Positions 34,527 to 45,289 are shown, numbered from the stretch's first letter. The stretch: DNA of 64,000 nt from Acinetobacter lwoffii (GCF_024129355.1 NZ_JAMXXP010000003.1:62001-126000); one strand, 5' to 3'. Notes: a model not told the origin generated them from the letters alone. Numbers and translations are program-made.

Positions 34527-35060
34527 TTATTCGCTTTTCGAAACATTCAGCCTGCCCAGATCTAATGCCTGTTCTGAAATATAGACCAGTGCATCTTCAC
34601 TGATCAGGTCAAATAATTCAGCGACCTCCGGATTACGCATACGGATACAGCCGTGCGACAGCGGCTCTCCCATCTTTTCGGTTTCTGGGGTGCCATGAAT
34701 ATAGATATAACGCTGATAGGTATCGCAGCCCTCGCCTTGATTAAAACCCGCTTCAAGGCCACTCAGCCATAAAATGCGCGTCAGGATCCAGTCCCGCTGC
34801 GGGAATTCTGCCGCCAATTGGGGATTATAAATTTCACCCGTCGCCTGACGTGCGACAAATACACTATTTAAGGGAGCATTCTGACCAAACTTTTCAGCAA
34901 TCTTGTGCCAGCCACGAGGAGTCTTGCCACTATTTTCAGTTTCACCAATGCCATTTTTGCCACTGGAAATCAGATATTGCTTGTTTAGACGGGGCAGATA
35001 CAGTTTTTGTTGGGCAAGATCAATCAGGATATCGGCTTGATCCAGATGCAAGGTATTCAT
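34527..35060 (-). CDS. elsL: Cytoplasmic YkuD L,D-carboxypeptidase, ElsL-like
   Basis: 177 residues. A YkuD domain with the catalytic motif SHGCIRM (His136, Cys138, Arg140) and the earlier IHGTPE strand. There is no signal peptide or membrane helix, so the enzyme stays in the cytoplasm. That is the feature of ElsL of A. baumannii, a cell-wall recycling L,D-carboxypeptidase that trims tetrapeptide muropeptides to tripeptides and affects beta-lactam tolerance and rod shape; periplasmic L,D-transpeptidases have a signal. Its ATG overlaps the stop of the ybaN gene by four bases, so both are translated from one transcript. Confidence 0.82.
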   Translation of the reverse strand: MNTLHLDQADILIDLAQQKLYLPRLNKQYLISSGKNGIGETENSGKTPRGWHKIAEKFGQNAPLNSVFVARQATGEIYNPQLAAEFPQRDWILTRILWLSGLEAGFNQGEGCDTYQRYIYIHGTPETEKMGEPLSHGCIRMRNPEVAELFDLISEDALVYISEQALDLGRLNVSKSE

Positions 35061-35539
35061 GACTTGTTATTCTCAGACTCTATTTTATTTGGCTTTATAG
35101 GGTTTAACTGATTATCTTCAGATGGCGCTGTTGGTAGATCTGTCTTTTCTGGGTCAACTGTATTTTGCTGAATAATGATCTGATTCGGTTCAGGGCGTCG
35201 CCATAACCAGATCGCGACGATCAGCATCGTAATATTGGTAAAGGCTTTTACGGCCAAGGGTGCAGTAGTAAACAGCATGATGATCCCGCTGATCAGCATC
35301 ATGATACTGGCCAGCCATTTGGCCTTACGCGGTACAGTACCGTGGGCACGCCAATCTCTTAAGGTCGGACCATATTTGGGATGATTCAATAACCAGTCAT
35401 CCATTTGTGGCCAGCCTTTGGATGAGGCCCAGGCGGCCAGAATCAAAAAGACCGTTGTTGGCATACCCGGCAGGATTGCACCGATAAAGCCCAGGATCAC
35501 AAACAGCACCACCAGACTTCGCCAAAACAACACTTTCAT
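35057..35539 (-). CDS. YbaN/DUF454 family inner-membrane protein
   Basis: 160 residues. The DUF454 core covers ~110 residues: FVILGFIGAILPGMPTTVFLILAAWASSKG, WLLNHPKYGPTLRDWRAHGTVPRKAKW, then two further helices ending AIWLWRRPEP. Three or four membrane helices. The C-terminal ~45 residues are polar and Asn/Pro-rich, longer than in E. coli YbaN. Function unknown; translation is coupled to the ElsL-like gene by a four-base overlap, which hints at a cell-envelope job. Confidence 0.85.
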   Translation of the reverse strand: MKVLFWRSLVVLFVILGFIGAILPGMPTTVFLILAAWASSKGWPQMDDWLLNHPKYGPTLRDWRAHGTVPRKAKWLASIMMLISGIIMLFTTAPLAVKAFTNITMLIVAIWLWRRPEPNQIIIQQNTVDPEKTDLPTAPSEDNQLNPIKPNKIESENNKS

Positions 35540-35626
35540 ACATCAACCCTAACCGCAGAATTCAGGTAGTATAAAGCGTTTTCCGATACTGTCCGTTGTA
35601 TTTCTGCACTTTTCACAGGTTGTACT

Positions 35627-36502
35627 ATGCCCTTTTCCAGTTTAAACCAAAATCTTGTAGAGGCATGGCAACGTTATCAACATCCTCTGGTGCGTCAACT
35701 GGCATTCGCTGTCGGCAGTCCGAATATCCTGTCCGGCATTCCGGATGAACTTGAGCTTATACATCACTTTGAACTGCATGACAGCCAGACCTGGCAGCAC
35801 TATCTGAGCCGTTACCATCCACGCTTGGAATTTCTTGATCAGCATCCAAAAGAATTAATCGAATTTGTGCAGCAACTAAAAAGCACGCGTTTAGGGCTGC
35901 GTTTTGAAATGCTGGTCTGGTTCTGGTTACTCGATGATGCTTATCACCCCTATCGACTGCTTGGCCATAGTCTGCAAAAAATTGAGGGTGCCAAGACCTT
36001 GGGTGAGCTGGATTTTCTGCTATTGAATACTGCTACAGGACAAATTGAACATTGGGAAGTGGCATTGAAGTATTATCTGGCCGAAGCCGATTTTAGTCTG
36101 CCGCATTGGTATGGCCTGAACCGCACCGATACTTTAATCAGAAAAATGAAACATTTCACACAAAAACAATTCCAGTTTGATGAGGCTTTGCAGCATCCCA
36201 TTCAAAAACGGTATTGCGTCCTCAAGGGACAGCTATATTTGCCTACACATCATGCCGATCAGCCAATTCCCTCATGGATCAATACCGAGCGTCGTCTGGG
36301 CGTATGGGGACAGCATATTCCTGCTGCACAGCACGGTTTCTATCGTCTGCAACGGCATGAATGGATTTATCCGCAAGCCCGGCCGAGCAGTTCAGCTGCG
36401 ATCTGGTGGACAGATGGCCTCTATAAGATGGTCGATAGCAATGACTTTTATATGTATCGCAATCCGGTGCTGATCCAGCATCCATCGCATAAACCCCTAT
36501 AA
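35627..36502 (+). CDS. DUF1853 family protein, nuclease-like fold
   Basis: 291 residues, soluble. DUF1853 features: FEMLVWFWLLDD, LLGHSLQKIEGAKTLGELDFLLLNTATGQIEHWEVALKYYL, seen here as the pattern E-L-D-F-L-L ... E-V-A-x-K at about residues 128-150. That Asp and Glu-x-Lys arrangement is what a PD-(D/E)XK nuclease active site looks like, so a nuclease or nucleic-acid role is possible but unproven. Divergent from ybaN, 87 bases apart. Confidence 0.8.
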   Translation: MPFSSLNQNLVEAWQRYQHPLVRQLAFAVGSPNILSGIPDELELIHHFELHDSQTWQHYLSRYHPRLEFLDQHPKELIEFVQQLKSTRLGLRFEMLVWFWLLDDAYHPYRLLGHSLQKIEGAKTLGELDFLLLNTATGQIEHWEVALKYYLAEADFSLPHWYGLNRTDTLIRKMKHFTQKQFQFDEALQHPIQKRYCVLKGQLYLPTHHADQPIPSWINTERRLGVWGQHIPAAQHGFYRLQRHEWIYPQARPSSSAAIWWTDGLYKMVDSNDFYMYRNPVLIQHPSHKPL

Positions 36503-36617
36503 TGCATTACATTTATTAACCGAAGCACTATGAAAACCACATATTTTTTAGCGCGTATATTTTCTACTCTAAGTCCCACATCATAATAATTTTATTATTG
36601 ATTATACGGAGATGATG

Positions 36618-36767
36618 ATGAAAAAAATTCTTGCTGCTTCATTAATGATGGCTTTTGTATTGACTGGCTGTAACACTGTAAAAGGCATGGGCAAAGATGT
36701 GTCTAAGGCTGGCGATGCGGTAACCAATACTGCTGAAAAAACTTCTGACGAAATCCGTCAAAACTAG
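36618..36767 (+). CDS. Entericidin EcnA/B family lipoprotein
   Basis: 49 residues. Lipoprotein signal with lipobox LTGC (Cys18), then the entericidin pattern [22 protein letters not shown]. Entericidins are small envelope lipoproteins, linked in E. coli to stationary-phase lysis control. Three ATG codons stand in a row (36612, 36615, 36618); GGAG at 36608-36611 leaves six bases before the third, which is chosen. A strong terminator follows 21 bases after the stop. Confidence 0.88.
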   Translation: MKKILAASLMMAFVLTGCNTVKGMGKDVSKAGDAVTNTAEKTSDEIRQN

Positions 36768-36788
36768 TTTTTTCCTAAATGCTCACAG

Positions 36789-36814
36789 AACCCTATCTCA
36801 GATAGGGTTTTTTT
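36789..36814 (+). terminator. Terminator after the entericidin gene
   Basis: Nine-bp stem AACCCTATC / GATAGGGTT with a TCA loop and a T run of five or more. Confidence 0.9.
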
Positions 36815-36888
36815 ATATCAGTCGTTCACATTCAAGCCTATATTCGCCTATTATAGAACCGAAAAAACTATCGACTGTTGAATACCGT

Positions 36889-38025
36889 ATGAGCTCTTCC
36901 GCTACCCTCGATTTAAGCCTGCAACTATTACGTCAGCCTTCTGTCACACCGATTGATCATGACTGCCAGAACATCATGGCTGAACGTTTAAAGAAGATTG
37001 GCTTCAATATTGAATCCATGCGCTTTGAAGATGTAGATAATATCTGGGCACGCAAAGGCACAGAAGGTCCGGTCTTCTGTTTTGCTGGCCATACCGATGT
37101 CGTGCCAACGGGGAATCTGGATGCCTGGAACTCAGATCCTTTCTTACCTGAAATCCGTGAAGGCAAACTTTATGGTCGTGGCAGTGCCGATATGAAGACG
37201 GCTTTGGCAGCCATGGTAGTCGCAACAGAACGTTTTGTTGAAAAATATCCGAATCATAAAGGTTCAATTGCCTATCTTATTACTTCAGATGAAGAAGGCC
37301 CGTCGATTAATGGCACGGTGAAAGTGATTGAAACACTGGAAGCACGTAATGAGAAAATCACTTGGTGTCTGGTTGGTGAACCTTCAAGCACTAACAAACT
37401 AGGTGATATTGTTAAAAATGGCCGTCGTGGGTCTTTGAATGCCAATCTCACAGTCAAAGGCAAACAGGGTCATGTGGCTTATCCGCATCTGGCCGTGAAT
37501 CCGATTCATACCGCCTCTAAAGCGATTGCTGAACTGTGCGACACAGTCTGGGATCATGGCAACGAATATTTCCCGGCGACGACCTTCCAGATTTCCAATA
37601 TCAATGCAGGTACAGGCGCAACCAATGTTGTTCCCGGCACCATGAACCTATTGTGCAACTGGCGTTATTCAACTGAAGTGACTGCCGAAGAACTTAAATC
37701 CCGTACACTGGAAATTCTGGATCGTCATGGTGTGGACTATGATGTTTCCTGGACTTTATCTGGCCTGCCTTTCCTGACCCCGGTCGGTGACCTGGTAAAT
37801 GCAGCTAAAACCGCCATTCTGAATGTGACAGGGACTGAAACCGAACTCTCGACTTCGGGTGGCACCTCAGATGGCCGCTTTATTGCGCCTACAGGTGCAC
37901 AAGTTCTGGAACTTGGCGTATTAAATGCCACGATTCATCAGATCAATGAACATGTCGATATTGCAGACCTAGAGCCACTGGCTGAAATTTATGAGCAGAT
38001 CTTGGTCAACTTACTTGGGAATTAA
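36889..38025 (+). CDS. dapE: Succinyl-diaminopimelate desuccinylase DapE
   Basis: 378 residues. An M20 metallopeptidase with the two-zinc site in view: H68 and D70 ([11 protein letters not shown]), D101 ([14 protein letters not shown]), E135/E136 ([10 protein letters not shown]), and a C-terminal His in [11 protein letters not shown]. It removes succinate from N-succinyl-L,L-diaminopimelate in lysine and peptidoglycan precursor synthesis. Length is as expected. Single gene with its own terminator. Confidence 0.96.
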   Translation: MSSSATLDLSLQLLRQPSVTPIDHDCQNIMAERLKKIGFNIESMRFEDVDNIWARKGTEGPVFCFAGHTDVVPTGNLDAWNSDPFLPEIREGKLYGRGSADMKTALAAMVVATERFVEKYPNHKGSIAYLITSDEEGPSINGTVKVIETLEARNEKITWCLVGEPSSTNKLGDIVKNGRRGSLNANLTVKGKQGHVAYPHLAVNPIHTASKAIAELCDTVWDHGNEYFPATTFQISNINAGTGATNVVPGTMNLLCNWRYSTEVTAEELKSRTLEILDRHGVDYDVSWTLSGLPFLTPVGDLVNAAKTAILNVTGTETELSTSGGTSDGRFIAPTGAQVLELGVLNATIHQINEHVDIADLEPLAEIYEQILVNLLGN

Positions 38026-38045
38026 ATAAATAGATGACGTAATAA

Positions 38046-38073
38046 AAAAGGAACTCCATGAAGTTCCTTTTTT
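38046..38073. terminator. Bidirectional terminator between dapE and the pil-chp operon
   Basis: Stem AAAAGGAACT / AGTTCCTTTT with a CCATGA loop and A/T runs on both sides; it ends both convergent transcripts. Confidence 0.88.
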
Positions 38074-38090
38074 ATATTTTATAGTTTGAA

Positions 38091-38549
38091 TTACGGCCCG
38101 ATTGCAGCCTGAATATTCGTCATATTCGGAATATGGAACAGCTGTTCGTTCATGCGCACATATTGAAAGATGGCAGGATCATTCACCGGCTGATCGACAT
38201 CGACCACTTCAGAAATACGGATCCGGATGGTTTTCGGCATTTCATTGCACATCAAGGCAAAGCGCTGAGTGATTTCATCACCCTCAATCACCAATGCCAC
38301 CCCATTTTGACGTGAAGGATCATTCACTGCATAGACCGGCAATTGGGCTTCATGCCACTCCACTATCTTAACCTGGGTATTACTATCCAGTGCTGACAGG
38401 ACAATGTTTTGTGGCAATAACATCGGATCTTTGCCATGACAATCAATAATATAGGCATCAATAAATCCGGTCGATACCGTAATCAGATGCTGAAGTTCCT
38501 GCTGGCTAATCTGATCAGCCATTTTATTGCTTGAATTGGTCTGACTCAT
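38091..38549 (-). CDS. CheW-like adaptor, ChpC position
   Basis: 152 residues. A lone CheW-like domain: LPVYAVNDPSRQNGVALVIEGDEITQRFALMCNEMPKTIRIRISEV, of which the landmarks LPVYAVND, ALVIEGD and ALMCNEMP are typical. It is the last gene of the pil-chp operon, three bases after chpA, matching ChpC of Pseudomonas, a second CheW adaptor that links receptors to the kinase. Divergent enough that the symbol is left out. Ends at a bidirectional terminator. Confidence 0.75.
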   Translation of the reverse strand: MSQTNSSNKMADQISQQELQHLITVSTGFIDAYIIDCHGKDPMLLPQNIVLSALDSNTQVKIVEWHEAQLPVYAVNDPSRQNGVALVIEGDEITQRFALMCNEMPKTIRIRISEVVDVDQPVNDPAIFQYVRMNEQLFHIPNMTNIQAAIGP

Positions 38550-38552
38550 ATA

Positions 38553-41500
38553 TTACCCCTGTTTTTCAGCAATCAGTTGTTGGATATTGGCCAACAGTTC
38601 CGCTTCCTGGAACGGTTTACCCATATAATGTGTTACACCTAGGCTGAATGCACGTTCACGATGCTTCTCACCGGTACGTGAGGTAATCATGATAATCGGC
38701 AAGTCACGGTGAATATCATGGTGACGAACCAGATTGGTCACTTCGAAACCGTCCATACGTGGCATTTCGATATCCAGCAACATCAGATCCGGTCTGACGT
38801 TTTCAAGCTGCTCGATCGCATCCACACCATCTTTGGCAGTGACAATATCATAGCCTTGACGTTCCAGCAGACGCGACGTCACTTTACGTACAGTCACCGA
38901 GTCATCGACAATCATCACCAGACGACGTGCATTGGAATTACGCGAACCATCACGCTGATCATTCAGTTGTTTGATACGCTGTGTCGCCTGAATCTGGCGG
39001 GCAACATTCTGTCCATCGAGAATCAGACAGACCTGACCATCACCTAGAATCGTAGCACCGGCCACCACTCCGACATTGGCAAACTGCTGTCCAATCGGTT
39101 TCACCACAATTTGCGCTCGTGAACCGACCAGCTGATCGACCAGCAAGGCAATGGTTTGACCACTATTACCTTTAATCAACAGCACCGGCAATGAATGACC
39201 AACATTATTCAGACGTGGAATCGGCTGGTTGCCCACAAACTCAGACAGATAACGCAGCTTATAGTTTGCGCCATCGATCTTGAAATAGTCATCTTTACTG
39301 TTGAAATAGCTTTCCAATGTGGTCGGTGCAATACGTACGATTCTGTCAATCTGCGCCAGAGAAATCGCATATTGCTGATCGCCCACTTTCACCATCAAGG
39401 CATCGCTGACCGCTACGGTCGTCGGTACGCGAATCGTAAAGACCGTACCCTTGCCCAGTTCCGAGCTCACTGACACATGGCCGCCCAGTGATTTGATCTC
39501 GCTTTGTACCACATCCAGACCGACACCACGACCAGAAATCTGGGTCACTGCTTTCGCGGTACTGAAACCAGGATGGAAGATAAATTGCAGGATTTCTTCC
39601 TGATCAATGACTTGATCCGCTTTGATTAGATCCAGACTCAGCGCTTTTTCACGAATCTTCTCTGCATCAATCCCCTTACCATCATCACTAAAGGATACAA
39701 TTACATCGGTTCCCTGGCGGCTGATGTTCAAGACAATCGAACCCACTTCCGGCTTGTTCAGTGCGATACGATCTGCCGTATCTTCCAGGCCATGGTCAAT
39801 CGCATTACGCAGCATATGCTCAAATGGGGTGACCAGACGCTCGAGAATATTACGATCCAGTTCACCTTCGGTATTCTGTACGATCAGTTCTGCAGGACGG
39901 TTCAAGGTGGTCGAGGTTTGACGCACAATACGCTGTAAACGCGGCAACATCCGGTCAAACGGAACCAGACGGGTACGCATCAGGCTTTCCTGAATCTCGG
40001 CCTGAATACGGGATTGTTGCAATAACAGACCTTCAGTTTCGCGAATCTTGTCGGCCAGTGTACTCTTGAAGTCGACCAAATCTGATGCAGATTCTGCCAG
40101 TGATTTAGACAGCTGGTTGAGCGACGAATACTGGTCCATTTCCAGCGGGTCAAAGTCGGCATAGCGCGAGTTCTCTGAACCATGTTTGGCAATAATCTGT
40201 GATTCCAGCTCGCCTTCCATTCGACGTAACTGATCAGCAAGACGTTTGATCGCCAATTCCATCTCGTTCAGGGTATTGCCTAGCTGACCCAGGTCCATCT
40301 CGATACGCGAACGGTTAATCGAGTTCTCACCGGACAGGTCAATCATCTTCTCGACCAGATCAGCAGAGATACGGATCATCTCGTTATTACTATCGCTGGT
40401 ACCGCTATTCGCCCATTCACCCATCATCTGTGGCGGTTCAGTACCATCACCTTCAACAAAGCCGAAGTCGGTGCTGACTACAAGATTATCTGTTTTCGCC
40501 AGACGCTCAGGCAATTGCGCAGTAACGTCCACATAAGCAATCTTTTTCAGACTGCTGTGAAGCGGCTCAAAGCCGCTATAGTCGCGCTGGAAAATCGCCT
40601 GTCTTAACCAGACCAGCGTTTTCTGCAATAAGCCGTCATAGGCATTCGAGTTAAATTGATAGACCGCAAACTGTTCGAAAGTCGTTTCCAGCTCATAGGC
40701 AATACTGGCCACTTCTTCAACATCAATCATACGTGCGCCACCCTTGATACTATGGGCGGCACGCTGTAATTGCAGCAATAAACTACGGTCACTACGCTGA
40801 TCAAACCATTGATTGAGGAGCTTCTCGGCATTCGCCAGAATCTCTTCGGATTCTTCCAGGAAAGACTCTTCAACAATGGATTTCAGTTCGTCTTCTTCAG
40901 AACGTTCTACTGGTGTGTCTTCAATAGCCTCAGAAGACTCAGAGATTTCCAGTAATTCTTCAGCTTCAGCCAGATCAGTTGCAGGCTGTTCAGTCGTTGC
41001 TGACTCTTCAAGTTGCGGTTCAGGAATTGATGTCGCTTCGACCTCTGCAACTTTAACTCCAGTGTTCGCGCTCTCCACAGCAGCAACAGCTTGTCCAGAA
41101 ACCAATGCCTGAATATTTTGCAGAATCGCAATCGCTTCTGGTGCAGGATAATCAATACCGTCTTCCCGAATGGATTGAATACGATCGGAAACGTTATCCT
41201 GAACCAGACGAATAATCTGGATTAAAGCAGGTGTTACGGCAATTTGCTGACGGATCACCCGCTCATAAATACTTTCTAGTTCATGCGCAATCAAACCGAT
41301 ATGCGATGCTGCGATCATGTTTGCACCACCTTTTAAGGTATGCAAATGACGCATCAGATTGTTCAGTGAGGTCGTATCATCCTGTTTTTTGCTCCAGGTA
41401 TTCAGATCTTCATCAATGCCTGCGAGCAATTCATCCGCTTCTTCCAGGAAGATACTTAATAATTCTTCATCAAAATCACGGTTGGTTTCAGTACTTTGCT

Positions 41501-43004
41501 GCTGCTGACGATCTGCAGCGATGCGTTGACTCAAACCAGCAAAATCGACACTGCCAGGCGCGACAGTTTCAGCCACTTGTGTGGCCTCTGAGCTTAGCTC
41601 AATATTCTGATTACTAGTATCTTCAGCAAATATCTCGAGATCCTGCTGCACAAATGCAGACAGTTCACTGAGTATTTTTTGAATCTCATCATTCAGAATG
41701 ACGCGCTGTCCTGCGGCCAGGGTATCAAATAAATGAATAAATTCCTGGTGTGCCTGTGCGAACAGCTCATAAGCATAATCACTGTTTAGCAGCACTGGCT
41801 TTTCAAGTAGCGCATCATAAGCCGATTTCAGATCGGCAGTGAATTCATGAATTCCTTGGGCTGCCCGGCTTTCTGTATGTGCCAGCAATTCTGCAGCCTG
41901 CTGGCTGAGTGCCTGAATATATTCCGGATAATCGACTTGGGCACGTTTATCAAATTCAAACTCGGCATCCAATAACAGATCAATATCCAACTCAACCAGT
42001 TTGGACACCAAGCCTTGCGTCTGAATGCTATTGGTTTCAATAACTGCAAAGCCATAATTATTCCAGACACGCTCAAAGGTGGCATATACCGCATCCAGTT
42101 TTGCAGTATTGCCCTGACGTAGCAAATGCAGATAGTCACTGACAAACTCAGCATACTGAATCAGTAAAGCGGTTTCTTTTGAGGTTGAGACAATTTCATC
42201 TTGTAGCAAGGTTTTGAACAGATGCTCCACTTTAGAGCTGGCCTCAAAAATCTGGTCAATCTGCGCCATGGATGAACTGCCGCGCAAAGTATGAATCGCA
42301 CGAATCAGCGCATTATAATCTTGTGATTTTTCATCTTCAGTGCGAAGGAAGGTGGCAATCGTTTCCAGATGCTCTTCTGCTTCTTCAATAAAGATCGCCA
42401 CAGTTTCTTCGATATCACTGCGAACCGGTACTTCTACTGGCGCTATTGTTAGCTCAACTTCACTTGGCTCATTCTCTGTAAGCTCAAGACCTGTCATCTG
42501 ACCTTCAGCGGTCAAATGATCTGCCAATGCCAGTAATTCTTCCAATGCAGGTTCAGGCGAAATTTGTTGTTGTAATTGTTGTCCCAAGTGCACCATTGGA
42601 CGCAGATCGAGATCTAATTGCTGTACATGTTTGAATTTTGGATATAAAGCATATTGATAGACATTCAGTACTGCTTGGGCAAATTTCTGTACCGTCGGTG
42701 TCAACTGAATCGAACCAGACAAGACCCGGTTTAAGGTATCTTCAACCGCCCAGGCCATTTCCCCGGCCGATTTTGCCCCGACCATGCGGCCTGAACCTTT
42801 CAGGGTATGAAAATGGCGGCGAATGGTTTTCAGATTTTCTTGATGATCTGGATTAGTCAACCATTCTGGAAATAAAGCATTTAACTCAACGAAGATCTCT
42901 TCGATTTCCTCAACAAAAATTTCAAGAATTTCTGCATCTTGGTCAAGATAACTATCTTCAGGAAGCGTTGTCGTTTCAACTAAATTTTTTAATATTTCTT
43001 TCAT
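38553..43004 (-). CDS. chpA: ChpA hybrid chemosensory histidine kinase
   Basis: 1483 residues. Four Hpt domains, each with the phospho-His: HFHTLKGSGRM (His66), AIHTLRGSSSM (about 237), HLHTLKGGANM (about 553) and AAHSIKGGARM (about 750). Then the CheA dimerisation and ATPase part (HMLRNAIDHGLE near 1066, SFSDDGKGID, SGRGVGLDVV), a CheW domain, and a C-terminal receiver (MIVDDSVTVRKVTSRLL; phospho-Asp in LMLLDIEMP, about 1410). It drives type IV pilus twitching through PilG and PilH. Pseudomonas ChpA is larger, with more phosphotransfer domains. 166 bases separate its start from pilJ. Confidence 0.93.
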   Translation of the reverse strand: MKEILKNLVETTTLPEDSYLDQDAEILEIFVEEIEEIFVELNALFPEWLTNPDHQENLKTIRRHFHTLKGSGRMVGAKSAGEMAWAVEDTLNRVLSGSIQLTPTVQKFAQAVLNVYQYALYPKFKHVQQLDLDLRPMVHLGQQLQQQISPEPALEELLALADHLTAEGQMTGLELTENEPSEVELTIAPVEVPVRSDIEETVAIFIEEAEEHLETIATFLRTEDEKSQDYNALIRAIHTLRGSSSMAQIDQIFEASSKVEHLFKTLLQDEIVSTSKETALLIQYAEFVSDYLHLLRQGNTAKLDAVYATFERVWNNYGFAVIETNSIQTQGLVSKLVELDIDLLLDAEFEFDKRAQVDYPEYIQALSQQAAELLAHTESRAAQGIHEFTADLKSAYDALLEKPVLLNSDYAYELFAQAHQEFIHLFDTLAAGQRVILNDEIQKILSELSAFVQQDLEIFAEDTSNQNIELSSEATQVAETVAPGSVDFAGLSQRIAADRQQQQSTETNRDFDEELLSIFLEEADELLAGIDEDLNTWSKKQDDTTSLNNLMRHLHTLKGGANMIAASHIGLIAHELESIYERVIRQQIAVTPALIQIIRLVQDNVSDRIQSIREDGIDYPAPEAIAILQNIQALVSGQAVAAVESANTGVKVAEVEATSIPEPQLEESATTEQPATDLAEAEELLEISESSEAIEDTPVERSEEDELKSIVEESFLEESEEILANAEKLLNQWFDQRSDRSLLLQLQRAAHSIKGGARMIDVEEVASIAYELETTFEQFAVYQFNSNAYDGLLQKTLVWLRQAIFQRDYSGFEPLHSSLKKIAYVDVTAQLPERLAKTDNLVVSTDFGFVEGDGTEPPQMMGEWANSGTSDSNNEMIRISADLVEKMIDLSGENSINRSRIEMDLGQLGNTLNEMELAIKRLADQLRRMEGELESQIIAKHGSENSRYADFDPLEMDQYSSLNQLSKSLAESASDLVDFKSTLADKIRETEGLLLQQSRIQAEIQESLMRTRLVPFDRMLPRLQRIVRQTSTTLNRPAELIVQNTEGELDRNILERLVTPFEHMLRNAIDHGLEDTADRIALNKPEVGSIVLNISRQGTDVIVSFSDDGKGIDAEKIREKALSLDLIKADQVIDQEEILQFIFHPGFSTAKAVTQISGRGVGLDVVQSEIKSLGGHVSVSSELGKGTVFTIRVPTTVAVSDALMVKVGDQQYAISLAQIDRIVRIAPTTLESYFNSKDDYFKIDGANYKLRYLSEFVGNQPIPRLNNVGHSLPVLLIKGNSGQTIALLVDQLVGSRAQIVVKPIGQQFANVGVVAGATILGDGQVCLILDGQNVARQIQATQRIKQLNDQRDGSRNSNARRLVMIVDDSVTVRKVTSRLLERQGYDIVTAKDGVDAIEQLENVRPDLMLLDIEMPRMDGFEVTNLVRHHDIHRDLPIIMITSRTGEKHRERAFSLGVTHYMGKPFQEAELLANIQQLIAEKQG

Positions 43005-43122
43005 AGCTCATGCTTCTTACGTTATGCCGCCAAGAAGGGCGCTCAAACTTAATTGTGACCGTCACGCGATACCTAACGTATGAAGTTAAGTACATCTTGT
43101 CGAGGCTTTATCTGTATTTCTG

Positions 43123-43152
43123 AATGTGTCTCAACCGCGGTCAAGACACATT
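43123..43152. repeat. Nine-bp inverted repeat between pilJ and chpA
   Basis: AATGTGTCT (43123-43131) and AGACACATT (43144-43152), twelve-base spacer with a CCGCGG core. It lies in the one long gap within the operon, 19 bases past the pilJ stop; it could weaken read-through into chpA or protect the upstream mRNA end. Confidence 0.55.
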
Positions 43153-43170
43153 TCCCCATCATGTCTGACT

Positions 43171-45243
43171 TTATTCTGGTAGTTTAAAGTCAGATACAGA
43201 TTCACGTAATGCATCGGCCATGTTTGCCAGTTCAGATACTGAACGTGCTGTATCGAAGGTTGCACTGGTGGTTTGCGAGGTAATTTCCTGTACGACATTC
43301 ATCGTGGTCGCAATATGACCTGCAGATGCTGACTGCAGTTTCGCAGCATCAGAAATGTTCGCAATCAGTTTCGCAAGGTTGTTCGATACTGTTTGAATCT
43401 CATCTAGTGCTACACCGGCATCTTTAGACAAGTTCGCACCACGTACAACTTCCGATGTAGTTTGTTCCATCGAAATAACGGCTTCGTTCGTATCCGTTTG
43501 AATGGTTTTTACCAGGCCTTCAATCTGCTTGGTTGCAGAAGCTGAACGTTCCGCAAGACGCTGTACTTCATCGGCTACGACCGCGAAACCACGACCTGCT
43601 TCACCGGCCATCGATGCCTGAATTGCTGCGTTTAATGCCAGGATGTTCGTCTGGTCAGCAATATCGTTAATCAAGGCTACGATGTTACCAATTTCCTGAG
43701 AAGATTCACCCAAACGTTTAATACGTTTTGAAGTTTCCTGAATCTGTTCACGAATCGTGTCCATACCCTCAATCGAGCGATGTACGACATCCGCACCGTT
43801 TGCAGCAATTTGTACTGAACGCTCTGCTACCACCGCTGATTCATCGGCGTTGGCAGATACCTGGTCAATCGACAGTGCCATTTCGTTAATCGCTGCAGAA
43901 GCACCAGCAATTTCTTGTGCCTGATGCTCAGATGCTTCAGCTAACTGGTTGGTAATGCTTTGTGTAGTTGCAGTATATTGCGCAACTTCTTGTGAAGTTT
44001 CAGTAATACGCGATACCAGGTCACGTAACTGGTCAATCGCAAAGTTAATCGAGTCGGCAATCGCACCGGTAAAGTCTTCAGATACTGTTGCATATGAACG
44101 CAAGTCACCATCTGCAAGATCGGCGATCTCATCCAGTAAACGTAAAATCGCATTCTGGTTACGGTCATATTCTTCTTGTAAACGGCCTACACGCTGCTTA
44201 TCCGACAAACCACGCAGAGAAAGCAACTTGAATACACACAGCAAGAAACCGACTAATAATGCGATTAGCAGGACTGCCGGAACAACCGTTTTAAGACCTG
44301 AGTTACCCGATAATTTATTCAGGTTATCCAAAAGCACATCAGATTGAGAAAAAATAGATGCGGCTGCCTGACGAACTTTTACGATCTGTGTAGAGTTTTT
44401 CAGAATAATCGCTGATGCAGACTCGAGTACGTCATCATATTCAGCCTTGATACCTTCCAGAGATTCACGCAGAGTTGGATCATCAATACGCTGTACACCC
44501 AGTTCAGCAGAACCATTTAACTGTGCATTCAGATAAGAACCAAAAGTTTCGGTATCGGCACTGAAGTCATCCGCAGATTCACGTGAACCATCATTACCTG
44601 TCAGTACCAAACTGATTGAACGTAAGATACGTTCTGCAATGAATACCTGGTTTTTGGCAATAACCACCTGGTTCGATGGCATATCTTGACGTGCCATCTG
44701 GTCGACCATCAAGTTATATTCCGCCTGAATCCCTGGAATCGCTTCACCAATCGCGATGTTGGTGTCGTATAACTGGTTAATAATTTTTTGTTGCGAGGTA
44801 ATCAGATCAATACTGCTGGATACTTCTGTCCACTGTTTATCAACAGCTTGCAACGCATCATTGTTAGAGTGAATACTTTTAACTGTCTCAAGGTTTTCAG
44901 CAAAAGCTTTTTGCGAATCAGTCAGGTTCTTCATGGCCTCAGGCGTACCCGAAGCTGTCGCTTCAGTCGCTTGGCGCGAAATCGTTTGCGAGAGGAGACG
45001 CAAATCACCCAGACTTTGAGTGAGTTCATTGGTACGTGGAACACTATAAAAAAGATACAATAAAGTGATCAGTGCGGCTAAAAGACAGCCTGCTGCTCCA
45101 TAGATCAGCGGTTTTGATTTCTCACTATCACCGAAGACACGTGATAACTGATCTACTTGCGTTTGAATCTTAGCTAAAAAAGCATTACCGCCTTTGCGGC
45201 CAGTGCTCTCACCTGTATTTTTCTTTTTAAGTTTAAAGCCCAT
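43171..45243 (-). CDS. pilJ: PilJ, methyl-accepting protein of the twitching system
   Basis: 690 residues. A cytoplasmic N-terminal tail (1-45), membrane helix [20 protein letters not shown] (about 45-66), a periplasmic sensor of ~250 residues, a second helix (about 320-342), HAMP-like part and a long signalling coiled coil. The conserved hairpin tip [19 protein letters not shown] is present. PilJ receives the pilus-borne signal, in Pseudomonas by contact with PilA. Ribosome site GGAGAGG. 46 bases after pilI. Confidence 0.93.
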   Translation of the reverse strand: MGFKLKKKNTGESTGRKGGNAFLAKIQTQVDQLSRVFGDSEKSKPLIYGAAGCLLAALITLLYLFYSVPRTNELTQSLGDLRLLSQTISRQATEATASGTPEAMKNLTDSQKAFAENLETVKSIHSNNDALQAVDKQWTEVSSSIDLITSQQKIINQLYDTNIAIGEAIPGIQAEYNLMVDQMARQDMPSNQVVIAKNQVFIAERILRSISLVLTGNDGSRESADDFSADTETFGSYLNAQLNGSAELGVQRIDDPTLRESLEGIKAEYDDVLESASAIILKNSTQIVKVRQAAASIFSQSDVLLDNLNKLSGNSGLKTVVPAVLLIALLVGFLLCVFKLLSLRGLSDKQRVGRLQEEYDRNQNAILRLLDEIADLADGDLRSYATVSEDFTGAIADSINFAIDQLRDLVSRITETSQEVAQYTATTQSITNQLAEASEHQAQEIAGASAAINEMALSIDQVSANADESAVVAERSVQIAANGADVVHRSIEGMDTIREQIQETSKRIKRLGESSQEIGNIVALINDIADQTNILALNAAIQASMAGEAGRGFAVVADEVQRLAERSASATKQIEGLVKTIQTDTNEAVISMEQTTSEVVRGANLSKDAGVALDEIQTVSNNLAKLIANISDAAKLQSASAGHIATTMNVVQEITSQTTSATFDTARSVSELANMADALRESVSDFKLPE

Positions 45244-45289
45244 GCAGCCTCTCCCCGGTTGACGCCTTGCTTAGTTTCGAGCGCGACAT

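Noticed and set aside
40813-41112. Ser-rich plus-strand frame inside chpA
   Set aside because: Antisense shadow of the Glu-rich linker of ChpA; Glu codons read backwards give Ser.
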